Notes: generated by a model not told the origin, from the letters alone. A DNA stretch of 64,000 bases from Paenibacillus whitsoniae (GCF_003955665.1 NZ_RXHU01000002.1:18892-82891); one strand, 5' to 3'. Numbered from the stretch's first letter, positions 26,009 through 35,955 are shown. Numbers and translations: made by a program.

Positions 26009-27541
26009 CTATTTGATGTAACCAAGCGGTTTCAGCACCAGCGTGCCTTGCTCTACATATTTGGGCAGCTGATAGTTCGTCTCCAACGCTTTCGTAAAAG
26101 CATCGAAATTGTCCAACGAATTTTTGCCAAAAATAAACTTCGTAATCTCTTCGCTCTCAAAACGGTTCTTGTCGCTGACCGACACCCCTTCCGGATTCGG
26201 AATCATCTCCGTATACGTTTCGATGCGCGGCTGTTTTTCAGCAAAATCAATGAAAGGAAGCTGCTTCGTAAATTTGGCCTTCAAATAATTTTTCTCGTCG
26301 CGGCCCGTTAGCTGATGATTAAAGGCAAAACCCGTTTTGGAGCTGTCGGTGACAACCGGAATGCCGTTCTCCATTTTGTAATGCGTGCCTTCAATCCCAT
26401 ACATCGTCGTCAAATAACCAGGACCATCGGCAATGTAGTTAAAATAGTCCAAAATCTTATTCAGCTTGGCCGGATCCTTCGCCACTTCCTTGGAAACGGC
26501 AAACCGTCCGCCCGTCGCGCTGATATCAAAATAGCCTTGATACTTGCCTCCAGGACCGCTTAATGCGTCCATCTGCACCCAATTCGCAGCGGGATTTACG
26601 CTCTTGTACTGCGCAATATAGTCTTCCTTCGTCATCTCGCCCCAGTTAATATACAAGATGCCCGCTTGGCCTTTAAATGCTTTCTCCTGGTGCTTGAGCC
26701 CCTTGTTCGTCATGAACTCCGGATCGACCAAGCCCTCGCTGATCAAATCCTTAATGTACGTCAGCGCTTGCTTCGTCTCTGGCTGCACCGTGGAATACAC
26801 GACTTTGTTGTCCTTGATCATGAACTGGCCCGGGGAGGCTACACCGAATGCGGAGAAAACCGGATCAAACGTGCTCGGCGTGTTCACCGCATCCGGCGTA
26901 CCGATGCCGATGCCGGTAATCCCGTACGTATCTTTCTTGCCGTTGCCGTCCGGGTCTTTCTCCGTAAACGCCTTCGCCACCGCTTTTAACTCGTCCAGGT
27001 TTTTCGGCGCCTGGAGGCCAAGCTTATCCAGCCAATCCTGCCGAATCCAGTAGCTGGACATCGGCAGATAAGCGCGTTTGGCGATGGCATACTGCTTGCC
27101 GTCTACTTTGCCTTTATTTAAATCCACATCCTTGAGCTTCGCTTTAATGTTCGGCATTTTATCCATATAAGGCGTCAAGTCGAGCAGAATGCCCTGTTTG
27201 ACATAATTCGCAAGCTGTACCTTGGAGACCGAGAAAATATCCGGCGCCGAGCCGCCTGCAATTTTGACATTCAATTGCTGATCATAGTCCGTTGCCCCGA
27301 CATTGAATTGCAAATCCATGTTGAGATCCTTGTTCAATTTGCTCAGGATAAAATCATCCGCCATGCCGGGATAGTTCGAGCCGCTGATGAACAGATTGAT
27401 TTTCACCGGGCTGCCGGATGCGGCCGTGCCAGGTGCGCTGGCTGACGCCTCCGGCGTTTTGTCTGTCTTGGCGGCGCACCCCGCCAGCAGGATACTGCCG
27501 AGCAATGCGGTCGATACGGTTGCAGCAAGCATTTTTTTCAT
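26009..27541 (-). CDS. ABC transporter substrate-binding lipoprotein, module 1
   Basis: A 510-residue extracellular solute-binding protein of the family-1, LplA-like type. The lipobox is LLAGCAAK, with the lipidated Cys at residue 22, then a Thr/Ser/Ala linker. Typical Paenibacillus LplA features include PDIFSVSKVQLANYVKQGILLDLTPYMDK and YWIRQDWLDKLGL. It delivers an oligosaccharide to the two permeases encoded directly upstream. No ATPase gene is in the window, as is usual for these systems, which share an MsmK/MsmX-type ATPase. Its paralogue is at 36049-37602. Confidence 0.92.
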   Translation of the reverse strand: MKKMLAATVSTALLGSILLAGCAAKTDKTPEASASAPGTAASGSPVKINLFISGSNYPGMADDFILSKLNKDLNMDLQFNVGATDYDQQLNVKIAGGSAPDIFSVSKVQLANYVKQGILLDLTPYMDKMPNIKAKLKDVDLNKGKVDGKQYAIAKRAYLPMSSYWIRQDWLDKLGLQAPKNLDELKAVAKAFTEKDPDGNGKKDTYGITGIGIGTPDAVNTPSTFDPVFSAFGVASPGQFMIKDNKVVYSTVQPETKQALTYIKDLISEGLVDPEFMTNKGLKHQEKAFKGQAGILYINWGEMTKEDYIAQYKSVNPAANWVQMDALSGPGGKYQGYFDISATGGRFAVSKEVAKDPAKLNKILDYFNYIADGPGYLTTMYGIEGTHYKMENGIPVVTDSSKTGFAFNHQLTGRDEKNYLKAKFTKQLPFIDFAEKQPRIETYTEMIPNPEGVSVSDKNRFESEEITKFIFGKNSLDNFDAFTKALETNYQLPKYVEQGTLVLKPLGYIK

Positions 27542-27579
27542 TTTAGGTGATCCCCTCTCGATATTGATTCTGAATCCGG

Positions 27580-28440
27580 CTAACCCTTAATGCCGCCGAG
27601 CAGTACGCCTTGGGTAAAATATTTCTGAATAAACGGATACACCACGATGATTGGAAGTGCCGAGAGGACGACGGCGGCCATTTGCAGCGATTGCGTCGGC
27701 AGCACGCTCGTAATGTCCATCGGCGGGAGCATGGAATTAATCAGGATGGTCTTGAGCACGACTTGCAGCGGGAACTTGCTTGTGTCGTTGACGTACATAA
27801 TCGCTTGGAAAAATTCGTTCCAATGCCCCACGGCGTAAAACAGACCGATGGTCGCCATAATCGGCAGGGAGAGCGGGAGCACAATTTGGCTGAGAATGCG
27901 CAATTCACCAGCGCCGTCAATGCGAGCCGCTTCATCCAGGCTGTCCGGCAGATTTTCAAAGAAGGTTTTCATAATCAGCAGATTGAACGACCAAACCAGA
28001 CTTGGCACGATCAACGACCAGAGGGAATTGATAAGTCCCGTTGCTTTGACAACCAGATAGGTCGGCACAACGCCGCCATTGAACAGCAAGGTGAACGCGA
28101 CCAGGAACAACAGGAGATTTCTGCCCGGCAGCCGGCTTTTGCTCAAGGGGTACGCCATCATCGTCGTAACCATCAGATTCAGCAGTGTCCCGACCACCGT
28201 GATAAAAATGGTGACTCCGTATGCTCTGGGAATCGTCGGATCATGGATGAAAGCAGCATAGGCATCCAGTGTCAGCTTTTTGGGGAATACGACAAACCCG
28301 CCATTTCGCAGCACTTCGGCCAGAGGCGTCAGCGAGACCGATACGACATACAGCAGCGGAAAGATCACTGACAACGCCAGCAGCGTGAGAAGCGCATAGA
28401 CGCCAATATCGAACCACACTTCTCCTTTACTTTTTACCAT
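27580..28440 (-). CDS. Carbohydrate ABC transporter permease (LplC-type), module 1
   Basis: A 286-residue inner-membrane permease with six predicted helices. The EAA loop that docks the ATPase is seen as DSLDEAARIDGAGELRILSQIVLPLS. The C-terminus PFIQKYFTQGVLLGGIKG is the hallmark of this subfamily. ATG 28440 is used because GGGGGAAGG lies just upstream; its start overlaps the preceding permease stop by 7 bases. Its paralogue at 37706 shares the same C-terminal pattern. Confidence 0.92.
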   Translation of the reverse strand: MVKSKGEVWFDIGVYALLTLLALSVIFPLLYVVSVSLTPLAEVLRNGGFVVFPKKLTLDAYAAFIHDPTIPRAYGVTIFITVVGTLLNLMVTTMMAYPLSKSRLPGRNLLLFLVAFTLLFNGGVVPTYLVVKATGLINSLWSLIVPSLVWSFNLLIMKTFFENLPDSLDEAARIDGAGELRILSQIVLPLSLPIMATIGLFYAVGHWNEFFQAIMYVNDTSKFPLQVVLKTILINSMLPPMDITSVLPTQSLQMAAVVLSALPIIVVYPFIQKYFTQGVLLGGIKG

Positions 28441-29360
28441 ACGCCTTCCCCCCATTTTCTAGCGATCCGATTGGCGGTGATGACAAGGGCGAAGCCTACG
28501 ACCGATTTAAACAATCCGACCGCCGCAGCGAGACTGAAGTTCAGCTCTTCCAGACCGGTGCGGAACACCCAGGTATCAATGATGTCGGCCACTTCGTAAA
28601 CCTGGACATTGTACATGATATAAATTTGATCGAAGCCGGCATCGAGGATTTGGCCAAGCTTGAGAATCAGCAGCAGAATGATGACATGACGAATGCCTGG
28701 AAACGTCACGTGCCAAATCATGCGCATCCTGCCTGCCCCATCCATGCGGGCCGCTTCATACAGCGTCGGGTCGATGCTGGTAATGGCCGCCAGATAGATA
28801 ATCGCTGTCCAGCCGATGTCTTTCCACACGTCCGAGGCGACCAGGATACTCCGGAACCAGGCCGTCGAGGTCAGGAAGGAAATCGCATCCCCGCCTAGGC
28901 CCTTGACCCATAAATTGATTAATCCGTCCGCTTCCGAAAGGAAGGCGGCTGCAATGCCGTAAATGATGATCCAGGAGAGAAAATGAGGCAAATACGTAAC
29001 CGTCTGCACAAATCGTTTGAAGAAGCGCAGCCTGACTTCGCTAAGCAGTGTCGCGAGGAGAATGCCCGGAATCATGCCGAAGAGCAGCTTATAGATGCTG
29101 ATGAGAAAAGTATTTCTTAATAAGGGGAAAAAGTAAGATGAGTCATAGAATGTTTTGAAATGCGCGTACCATGGGTCCGCCCATGGGCTGTCGAACACCC
29201 CCAGCATAATATTATAGTTTTTAAACGCAATGATCGCGCCGAACATTGGACTGTAGCGATACACGGCGTAATACACCAAGCCCGGAAGCAGCATCGCGTA
29301 GAGCACGCGGAACGACCATATTAATTTAAACTTCCTTGTGAGTGCATAGGTGCGCTGCAT
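28434..29360 (-). CDS. Carbohydrate ABC transporter permease (LplB-type), module 1
   Basis: A 308-residue permease, partner of the LplC-type protein. Family landmarks are YAMLLPGLVYYAVYRYSPMFGAIIAFKNYN at the first helix and the EAA loop DPTLYEAARMDGAGRMRMIWH. The C-terminus is ANRIARKWGEGVW. ATG 29360 is preferred, with AAGGGAGG 9 bases upstream; the open frame extends 22 codons further without a good start. A promoter and two 21-bp-spaced direct repeats precede the gene, so permeases, binding protein and enzymes may form an operon separate from the regulator genes. Confidence 0.92.
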   Translation of the reverse strand: MQRTYALTRKFKLIWSFRVLYAMLLPGLVYYAVYRYSPMFGAIIAFKNYNIMLGVFDSPWADPWYAHFKTFYDSSYFFPLLRNTFLISIYKLLFGMIPGILLATLLSEVRLRFFKRFVQTVTYLPHFLSWIIIYGIAAAFLSEADGLINLWVKGLGGDAISFLTSTAWFRSILVASDVWKDIGWTAIIYLAAITSIDPTLYEAARMDGAGRMRMIWHVTFPGIRHVIILLLILKLGQILDAGFDQIYIMYNVQVYEVADIIDTWVFRTGLEELNFSLAAAVGLFKSVVGFALVITANRIARKWGEGVW

Positions 29361-29406
29361 CCCTGTGTTCCTCCCTTCTGTCTGATGTGTTCCTCGGAAT
29401 ACTTTA

Positions 29407-29463
29407 ATCATAAGGGGTTTGGGCACAGGGGGTAACAGGTCAGAATTAAAGAAAACCAGGTCA
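29407..29463 (-). promoter_or_regulatory. Promoter with two direct repeats 21 bp apart, likely AraC-type regulator site, module 1
   Basis: On the minus strand TGACCTG occurs at 29457-29463 and again at 29436-29442, exactly 21 bp apart. A TATGAT -10 box lies at 29407-29412. AraC-family regulators bind two major grooves about 21 bp apart just upstream of the -35 region. The YesN-type regulator of this module is therefore the probable binder. Confidence 0.65.
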
Positions 29464-29536
29464 TTTTTAAGGCAGTCTTCAGCTTGTCTTCATGCCAAAA
29501 AAGCAAGGCAGCTTCCCTTGCTTTCGGCTGAATCTC

Positions 29537-31276
29537 TCATTGGCCTTCGCCGGCGATTTGGATCGGATACCGCAGTTGAGCCTTGAAACCATACGGCTCT
29601 ACATTCTCCACCTCTACGCCGTACGCATGGCCGTAATGCAGCTGCAGCCTCCGGTGCACGTTGTAGAGGCCAATGCCTCCTTCCGCCCCTGGGGCGGAAG
29701 ACACGGATTTATACGGCATGAGCCGCTCAGGCTCGCAGCCGCTGCCGTTATCCTCCACAAGAATGATCATGTCCTGATCTTCCTGGTAGATGGTCAGTAT
29801 GATCTTCCCTTTGCGTTCCGTCAGCTTGTTCATGCCGTGCCTAACCGCATTTTCCATCAGGGGCTGAATGAGCAGCTTTAAGATCTTCATCTGCAGCAGC
29901 GAGGGCTGCACATGGAACAGCACTTGAAAAGCATGATTATTGCGCAGCAGCTCAATCGTAACATAGTTGCGCACATGCTCCAGCTCGCGCTCCATGGTTG
30001 TCCATTCTTCCCCGTCATTGATGCTGAACCGCAGCATATCCGCCAGGGTCGTCACCATTTCCGCAATGCTCGCTTCCTGCGCAGATTCCGCTTTCCACTT
30101 AATGGCATCGAGCGTGTTGTACAGAAAATGAGGATTAATCTGGTTAATTAACATCCGCTGCTGGAGTTTCTGCTTCTCCGATTCGCTTTCACGCGTCGTT
30201 TCGAGCAAAGTCTCCATCCCGTGGATCATGGCGTTAAATCCCCGTACCATCTGCCCGATTTCATCCTTCCGCGCACCGAATTTCATGAAATAGACGAGCC
30301 GGCCAAGCTGCACCTGACGCATGTGGCGAACCACCTGTTGAATCGGCGAGGTAAATTGGCGGACGATCACAAACAGCAGGATGAACATCACCAGCAGGGA
30401 AATAACAAACAACCAGAACGTGAACGCTTTAATCGCATTCAGCCGGTCGGTTAGATCGGAGACCGGTATCGTCGCCACGAGATTCCACAACTCTTTCCCG
30501 CTGTCGGCAATGGCTTGCGAAGCGACATAATAGGGCTTGCCCTGAATCGTTTCCGTTTCAAAATTGCGCTTCCCTTGTCCCAAGGAGGCAGGCGCAGGCA
30601 GGCTGTTTCCGGGCTTCTCCGCCGGATTGTACGTCAAAATATTGGCGTTGCGATCGGTCAGCAGCAAGCGGAACCGAGGATATTGCGACGGCGTAATCAA
30701 CTGTTTGCCGATCCAGGCGTTGGAAATTTTAAATACCATGACACCGGCATTTTGAAAATCCGTCAGCGTCCGGATACCTCGAACGTAGTACAAATTCGTC
30801 GCAATATGGTTGTCGTCGCCCTTCACCAGCCAATACGGCTTTCCTCCCAATTCGTATGCTTTGGAGATCAACTCGGCGTTCAGTTCGAGGCCAAATGCGG
30901 CGAAGCTGTTCATGTAATTGGGGTATTTCTCCTCATGATTAGGCAAAATCATTAACTCAAACGGCCCCTTGAGCTCCTCCGTAATTCCTTTCATGACGTT
31001 AATAAATTCCGTCTCCTGAAAAAAATCCTGCGGCGGCGGTCCCTGCAGCATCGTCTGCAGTTTGGAAGAAGCGATGACGCGGAAAGCGTCCGTGTCCAGC
31101 TCGGCCAGAAACTCATTAATTTTTGCGGTGTTATGCTGCAAATTATCTTGCAGAAAGGCGGAAGTGACATCTTCGATTTGCATTTTGGAGCGCTCATACG
31201 ATAAATAGCCGAGCAGCGCGACAGGGATCAGTATCGCCGCCATTAAGGGCAGCAGCAGCTTTTGGAATAGATTCAT
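29537..31276 (-). CDS. Sensor histidine kinase, YesM-type, module 1
   Basis: A 579-residue membrane sensor. There is an N-terminal helix (about residues 7-24), an extracellular sensor region of about 260 residues, a second helix (FTFWLFVISLLVMFILLFVIV) and a HAMP domain. The His-kinase domain has the phospho-acceptor His in LINQINPHFLYNTLDAI, and the ATPase has ENAVRHGMNK and GIGLYNVHRRLQLHYG. It probably senses an extracellular sugar or the loaded binding protein and phosphorylates the YesN-type regulator. The start overlaps the regulator stop by 4 bases (ATGA). Confidence 0.93.
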   Translation of the reverse strand: MNLFQKLLLPLMAAILIPVALLGYLSYERSKMQIEDVTSAFLQDNLQHNTAKINEFLAELDTDAFRVIASSKLQTMLQGPPPQDFFQETEFINVMKGITEELKGPFELMILPNHEEKYPNYMNSFAAFGLELNAELISKAYELGGKPYWLVKGDDNHIATNLYYVRGIRTLTDFQNAGVMVFKISNAWIGKQLITPSQYPRFRLLLTDRNANILTYNPAEKPGNSLPAPASLGQGKRNFETETIQGKPYYVASQAIADSGKELWNLVATIPVSDLTDRLNAIKAFTFWLFVISLLVMFILLFVIVRQFTSPIQQVVRHMRQVQLGRLVYFMKFGARKDEIGQMVRGFNAMIHGMETLLETTRESESEKQKLQQRMLINQINPHFLYNTLDAIKWKAESAQEASIAEMVTTLADMLRFSINDGEEWTTMERELEHVRNYVTIELLRNNHAFQVLFHVQPSLLQMKILKLLIQPLMENAVRHGMNKLTERKGKIILTIYQEDQDMIILVEDNGSGCEPERLMPYKSVSSAPGAEGGIGLYNVHRRLQLHYGHAYGVEVENVEPYGFKAQLRYPIQIAGEGQ

Positions 31277-32835
31277 TTTCCGTATCGGAACTCCTTCGGG
31301 GTCTGTCCTGTCCGCTTTTTAAACACTTTTCCGAAGTACTGCAAATCCTGATAGCCGACGGATTCCGCAATCTCATAAATTTTCATCTGGCTGTCGCGAA
31401 GCAGCTTCTTGGATTGCTCCACACGCAGGTCCGTTACGTAGTCCAGAAAGTTAATCCCGGCCTCCTTCTTAAAGAGCTGGCTGAGCCATACGGGATGAAT
31501 CTGCAATTGATCCGCAATGCTTTGCAGCGTAATATTCTGTGCAAACTGCTGCTCCAGCAGCTGCTTGGCTTTCGCAATGATGGCATTCGAGTGGCTGACT
31601 GCCGCCTTCTTGGCAATTCCTACCAAGTAGTGCAGCATCCGTTCTTTTACCTGCTCCAGCCGTTCGCATTGCTCCAATTCCTCCCATAAGGCCATAGGAA
31701 TCTGATTCAGTCCAATGCCATATTTCTCCCTAAGCGTGCTATGCAAACTCAAGATCCACTCCAGACACTTCTTAGAAATGTCCTGGTAGTCCTTCACCTC
31801 CTGCGCGGTAGCATAATGCCTTACAAGCAGGTCGATCGTTGTATCGATTTGCTCCAAATCTCCCTCCATCACCAAGGCGGCTGCAAGCTCCGCGGACAAG
31901 CGGTTCGGTTCATCGTCCGCATACAACGCTTCCGTGTATCTGTGCACATAGCTGTCCGGTGTCATGAGCGCCATTTTCAACGCTTTGACAGCTTGCCCGT
32001 ACGCCGTAGAAATCGCCTGGAACGCTTGCTGCTCCCGGCTGATGCCGAAGCCAACCGTTAAATACTGATACTTGTTGACGCCCGCCCGAATCGCCTCGAC
32101 AACCGCCCCGGTCAGCTCACTGGGCACAATCAGAATCCAATTGTGGTGGATATTCTTAAACAACGCTGACGGCTGATAAGCTTCCAGCAATTCCTCCGTA
32201 ATGTTTCCTACCGAGAATGTCTCCAAATCGGACTGGCTGTCCAGCGGGTTGGGCCGATCCTGCCGTACAATATCCAGGGCGATGACGGTAAAATTCGTAT
32301 CGGCCAGCCAGGTCAGCTCCCACATCTGAAGCCGGTGAAATATGTGCTCCTGCAGGACTGTCGGCGTCATGCACAGACTGAGCAGGAATTTGTCCTTGAG
32401 CAGCTTCTTGCCAAGTTCAGCCTGTTTCAACTGCCCAGAGAGCTCTTGATGATGTTTGCGTTCATCCTCCAGCATATCCAGCAGGTGCAGAATTTTGGTA
32501 GAGAACGCTTCCTTCGAGAAAGGCTTCAGCAAATAATCCATCGCCCCTAACTGCATGCTGCGCTGTGCGTATTGAAAATCGCTGTAACCGCTTACGATAA
32601 TGATTTTAGGCGCGTAATCGGGCATTTGCATCGCTTGCAGCATATCAATGCCGGACTGCTGAGGCAGCACAATATCGGAGACGATAATATCCGGCCGCTG
32701 TGCACGAATCAACACCTCCGCATCTTCCGCATTGGCAGCAGTCAGAATCTCCAGCTTCCCCGCCGCAGCCTCTATGACCGTTTCTTTCATACCTTGCAGA
32801 ATTTCCAGTTCATCCTCAATAATGATGATTTTCAT
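31273..32835 (-). CDS. Response regulator with AraC-type DNA-binding domain, YesN-type, module 1
   Basis: A 520-residue regulator. The receiver domain (1-120) has the phospho-acceptor Asp54 in DIIVSDIVLP and acidic EDE at 7-9. A long linker follows, and the C-terminal AraC domain with two helix-turn-helices spans about 420-520 (LQSIADQLQIHPVWLSQLFKKEAG and YEIAESVGYQDLQYFGKVFKK). It is the first gene of module 1 and should activate the transporter promoter at 29407-29463. Its paralogue is at 41446. Confidence 0.93.
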   Translation of the reverse strand: MKIIIIEDELEILQGMKETVIEAAAGKLEILTAANAEDAEVLIRAQRPDIIVSDIVLPQQSGIDMLQAMQMPDYAPKIIIVSGYSDFQYAQRSMQLGAMDYLLKPFSKEAFSTKILHLLDMLEDERKHHQELSGQLKQAELGKKLLKDKFLLSLCMTPTVLQEHIFHRLQMWELTWLADTNFTVIALDIVRQDRPNPLDSQSDLETFSVGNITEELLEAYQPSALFKNIHHNWILIVPSELTGAVVEAIRAGVNKYQYLTVGFGISREQQAFQAISTAYGQAVKALKMALMTPDSYVHRYTEALYADDEPNRLSAELAAALVMEGDLEQIDTTIDLLVRHYATAQEVKDYQDISKKCLEWILSLHSTLREKYGIGLNQIPMALWEELEQCERLEQVKERMLHYLVGIAKKAAVSHSNAIIAKAKQLLEQQFAQNITLQSIADQLQIHPVWLSQLFKKEAGINFLDYVTDLRVEQSKKLLRDSQMKIYEIAESVGYQDLQYFGKVFKKRTGQTPKEFRYGK

Positions 32836-33018
32836 GGGATCACAATCCTTTATACAAGTGCATCTGAACCCACTTTAACACCATCCCCCGATTGAAAACA
32901 ATGAGAATTACAGATGTAGCTCAATCCAATATAAACTCAGCACGATTATGTATTATCCTTGTCCTAGCCATTCATGTAAAATACTTATATCAAGACCATT
33001 TTGTAAGGGAGTGTGCCT

Positions 33019-33861
33019 ATGTCCTATTTATCCGTCAGCACCTGGAGTCTGCATCGTCTGCTCGGTCCCCTTCGCTGGACCGTATGGAATCCTGAAACAC
33101 GCATGCATGAGGTAAAAGAGCAGGATCAACCGCAGATTCTCTCGCTGCTGGAGCTTCCGCAGGAAGCTGCGCGAAGAGGCTATCAGGCCTTAGAACTTTG
33201 TCATTTTCATTTTCCGTCAACAGACGACGGGTATTTGCACGACCTTCGGGAGCGCTTCGCAGCGGCCCGGATTTCACTGGATACGATTCTGCTCGATTAC
33301 GGCGATCTGACGCATCCTGATGAAGTGCGTCGTGCTGCCGACTATGCCTTCATGCAGGAGTGGATCCGGCTCGCCGCCAAATGCGGATCGAAAAGAATTC
33401 GCATCATCGCAGGGGAAGCAAGCCCTTCTGACGAAGCGTCGCTGCAGCTTTCCGCCCATTCGCTGCGATCGCTCGGCGAATACGGAGAGCGCATTGGCGT
33501 CCAGGTCGTTACCGAGAACTTTAAGTCGCTTCTCTCCACCGGCGCGAATTGCTTGACGGTCATGGAGCAGGCAGCCGGTCAGGTGGCGATGATTACCGAT
33601 TTCGGCAATTATCATGGGCCGCTCAAGTATGAGGAGATTGCCGCCACGACGCCTTACAGCAGGTCGATCCACGTCAAGCCTCACTATGACGAAGCAGGTC
33701 GGCCAGACGAAGCTGAGCTGCGCCAATGTCTGGACAGCGTACATGCCAGCGGATATGATGGCGCCTACGTCTTGATCTACGACGGGCCGGGCGATATGTG
33801 GGAAGGGCTGGAGCGCGTTCGACGGATTGTGGGGCCTTATTTAGGGGCTGGCGGCGCTTGA
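33019..33861 (+). CDS. Sugar phosphate isomerase/epimerase family protein
   Basis: A 280-residue AP-endonuclease-2-like TIM barrel (xylose-isomerase-like family), typical of inositol and sugar catabolism. It opens with LSVSTWSLHRLLGPLRW. Metal and substrate residues appear in ALELCHFHFPS, IRIIAGEAS, VVTENFKS, ITDFGNYHG and SIHVKPHYDE. It is transcribed divergently from the module 1 regulator and may process the imported sugar. The start is ATG 33019 with AAGGGAG upstream; GTG 33013 is in frame. The stretch after the stop to 34026 shows no gene. Confidence 0.87.
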   Translation: MSYLSVSTWSLHRLLGPLRWTVWNPETRMHEVKEQDQPQILSLLELPQEAARRGYQALELCHFHFPSTDDGYLHDLRERFAAARISLDTILLDYGDLTHPDEVRRAADYAFMQEWIRLAAKCGSKRIRIIAGEASPSDEASLQLSAHSLRSLGEYGERIGVQVVTENFKSLLSTGANCLTVMEQAAGQVAMITDFGNYHGPLKYEEIAATTPYSRSIHVKPHYDEAGRPDEAELRQCLDSVHASGYDGAYVLIYDGPGDMWEGLERVRRIVGPYLGAGGA

Positions 33862-34026
33862 GTCGTTATGTTTTATCTAACTGCCGTCTGTGTCTGCGAA
33901 GCAACACGCAAACAGGATTAGCGTGCTGGCAGCACTCGACGATGAGACAAGGGCGCCGCTTCATGAGATGAGCAGCCCTTCACAAGCGGCAGCGCGTGTA
34001 GCTGTCGTGGAGGGGAGTTACGGGAA

Positions 34027-34218
34027 CCTGCATTTCCTACAGCTTATTTTCAAAAAATAGGCTGATTCCGCCAAGATCCTGTATTTTGTACAGGTAAATC
34101 GCTGCACTCCCCCCCATTTCCAATGAAAAAGCGCCTGTTGCTGGATTTTTACTGTAGTTTTTACATGATCATCGGCGAATTAACCGTTTTGATGGAAATT
34201 AGCTGTACTTTTTGCATG
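34027..34218. repeat. Family-B quartet repeat
   Basis: CCTGCATTTCCTACAG (34027-34042) and CCTGTATTTTGTACAG (34079-34094) face inverted CTGTAGTTTTTACATG (34152-34167) and CTGTACTTTTTGCATG (34203-34218). The spacings are 52, 73 and 51 bp, like the copies at 8313 and 51960. Confidence 0.88.
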
Positions 34219-34248
34219 TAGGGAGGGACGAGGCAGGCTTCGTTCGCC

Positions 34249-34281
34249 AAAAAAACCGGCCTCCCCCAGGGGAGACCGGTC
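34249..34281 (-). terminator. Terminator of module 2 (after the SDR gene)
   Basis: ACCGGTCTCCCC pairs with GGGAGGCCGGT, followed by a run of seven T on the minus strand, about 20 bp beyond the SDR stop codon. Confidence 0.88.
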
Positions 34282-34300
34282 ATCCGCAAAGCCTTAAATC

Positions 34301-35062
34301 CTATATCCCGAACGTGTTGCCCCCGTTCACGGACAGGCACTGCCCCGTGATGAACTTCGCACCCGAGGAGGCCAAGAACACAACGGCGGCGGCGATGTCC
34401 GCCGGCTCGCCGACGCGGCCGAGCGGGACGCCCGCCGCGTAGCCCCTGGTGTCGGCGCCGGCGTGGCGCTCGACGGGAATCCAGCCCGGGGCGACGAGGT
34501 TGACCCGGATGCCGCTCGGACCCAGCTCGCTCGCCCACGAGCGGGTCATGCCGATCATCGCCGACTTGGCGGTGACGTAGCTCGAGAAGTTGGCGTTGCC
34601 AAGCTGGACAACCTCGCTGCCGATGTTGACGATGCACCCTTCTCCCTGGCGCTTCATGCCGGGAAGCACAGCCTTTAGCAGAAGCAGCGGCGCTTTGACG
34701 AAGAAGTCGAGCTGGTCCTGATACGTCTCCCACGTGCTGTCCTCGACGGTAAACATCGGCTGCGGGCCTGTCGCGTTATTGACAACGATGTCGATGGCGC
34801 GCCCGAAGTGTGACTCCACTCGGGCGGCCAGCGCCTCAACCTCGCTCGGCTCCGTTACGCTCGCGCAAAAGGCCGCGGCTTCACCGCCGTTAGCGGCGAT
34901 GAGCCGGACCGTTTCCTCCGCATCCCCCGCAGCGTTGGCATAATTGACCGCTACGCGGGCCCCCGCTGCCGCCAGCGCCGTGGCAATGTGGCGCCCCAAT
35001 CCCCGCGACGCCCCCGTGACCAAAGCTACTTTTCCTTTCAGTTGCTGCAAGTATTCCACCAT
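34301..35062 (-). CDS. SDR family oxidoreductase
   Basis: A 253-residue classical short-chain dehydrogenase/reductase. The cofactor motif is ALVTGASRGLGRHIA, NNAT is seen as VVNNATGP, and the catalytic Ser-Tyr-Lys triad as Ser (NIGSEVVQ region) with SSYVTAKSAMIG. The C-terminus GAKFITGQCLSVNGGNTFGI is typical of FabG-like members. ATG 35062 is chosen, with GGAAGAGG upstream. It is 26 bp downstream of the PhyH gene and ends module 2; a sugar-derived alcohol or ketone substrate is inference. Confidence 0.9.
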   Translation of the reverse strand: MVEYLQQLKGKVALVTGASRGLGRHIATALAAAGARVAVNYANAAGDAEETVRLIAANGGEAAAFCASVTEPSEVEALAARVESHFGRAIDIVVNNATGPQPMFTVEDSTWETYQDQLDFFVKAPLLLLKAVLPGMKRQGEGCIVNIGSEVVQLGNANFSSYVTAKSAMIGMTRSWASELGPSGIRVNLVAPGWIPVERHAGADTRGYAAGVPLGRVGEPADIAAAVVFLASSGAKFITGQCLSVNGGNTFGI

Positions 35063-35088
35063 TTTCGCCTCTTCCCGCACCCGCACTT

Positions 35089-35916
35089 TTATTCGTACAC
35101 ACTTTTTCCGCCCTCCGGCTGAGCCAGTTCCTTCAAAGGCACCATCTCCGCGTTTGGCACGTAATATTTAAACGGATTGCTGTCGATGCTGCCAAGCAGC
35201 TGCTTCCGGTACGGCGATGCACTTGCTAACAGGCGCTCCGATGCTTGGTGGTAGTCGATAGGCCGCATCCAGATCGGGCTGTAGCCCAGGAACAGTTGGC
35301 GGCGGGTAAACTCGGAATGGTTCGGTGCGCCGGCGTGCCACAGATTTTGCGGGAAAATGAAGACATCGCCCGGCTTGCCGCAGACTTGCACTTCCCCTTC
35401 CACCTCGCCGCGAACATCCTGGTTACCCGGGTGAAACGGCTTGTTGTGAGAACCCGGAATGATTTTGGTATTGCCGCGGTTCGGCTCCGACATGTCGCTT
35501 AGGATATAGCACGTCTTGATGTAGTAGGTCGAGGTCACACCGTTCTGCTTCGGAAATTGCGGATGCGGGCCATCTTGGTGCCAGTTGATAAAGCTTTGAG
35601 ACTCCGTCTTCACATCGTTTGGATTCGGCTTGCGAATGGTAAGATGCGAGATGTGCAGCTGGATGTTATAGCCGAGCAGACCCACCATCAGCGGCAGCAG
35701 CGTCGGCTCGTCAATAAGTGATGCAATTTCATCATCGCGCTCCACGCTGTTGTAGATATTGTACGCCAGCGCCTCAGGCTCGCCTGCCACAATACGATCA
35801 ATCGCCGCATTCAAGCGATTCACTTTCTCCGGCGAGAGTACCCCGCGCAGAATCAAATACCCATCACGATGAAATTGTTCGATCAAAGCCGGTACGTTCA
35901 AAGTTTGCGTTGTCAT
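35089..35916 (-). CDS. Phytanoyl-CoA dioxygenase (PhyH) family protein
   Basis: A 275-residue Fe(II)/2-oxoglutarate-dependent oxygenase. The metal triad is His-x-Asp in INWHQDGPHPQFP and the distal His in FPQNLWHAGAPN. The Arg that binds 2-oxoglutarate is in SEFTRRQLFLGY. Members hydroxylate many small molecules; the substrate is not evident. ATG 35916 has AAGGAG upstream; the in-frame GTG 35925 overlaps that site. A perfect 18-bp palindrome lies 40 bp upstream, which suggests separate control of PhyH and SDR. Confidence 0.88.
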   Translation of the reverse strand: MTTQTLNVPALIEQFHRDGYLILRGVLSPEKVNRLNAAIDRIVAGEPEALAYNIYNSVERDDEIASLIDEPTLLPLMVGLLGYNIQLHISHLTIRKPNPNDVKTESQSFINWHQDGPHPQFPKQNGVTSTYYIKTCYILSDMSEPNRGNTKIIPGSHNKPFHPGNQDVRGEVEGEVQVCGKPGDVFIFPQNLWHAGAPNHSEFTRRQLFLGYSPIWMRPIDYHQASERLLASASPYRKQLLGSIDSNPFKYYVPNAEMVPLKELAQPEGGKSVYE

Positions 35917-35955
35917 AACAGCCACTCTCCTTAGATGTTTTACTTCTTGGTTATA

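Noticed and set aside
33862..34026. Possible gene or RNA between the sugar isomerase and the family-B quartet
   Set aside because: No open frame, hairpin or promoter convincing enough to record.
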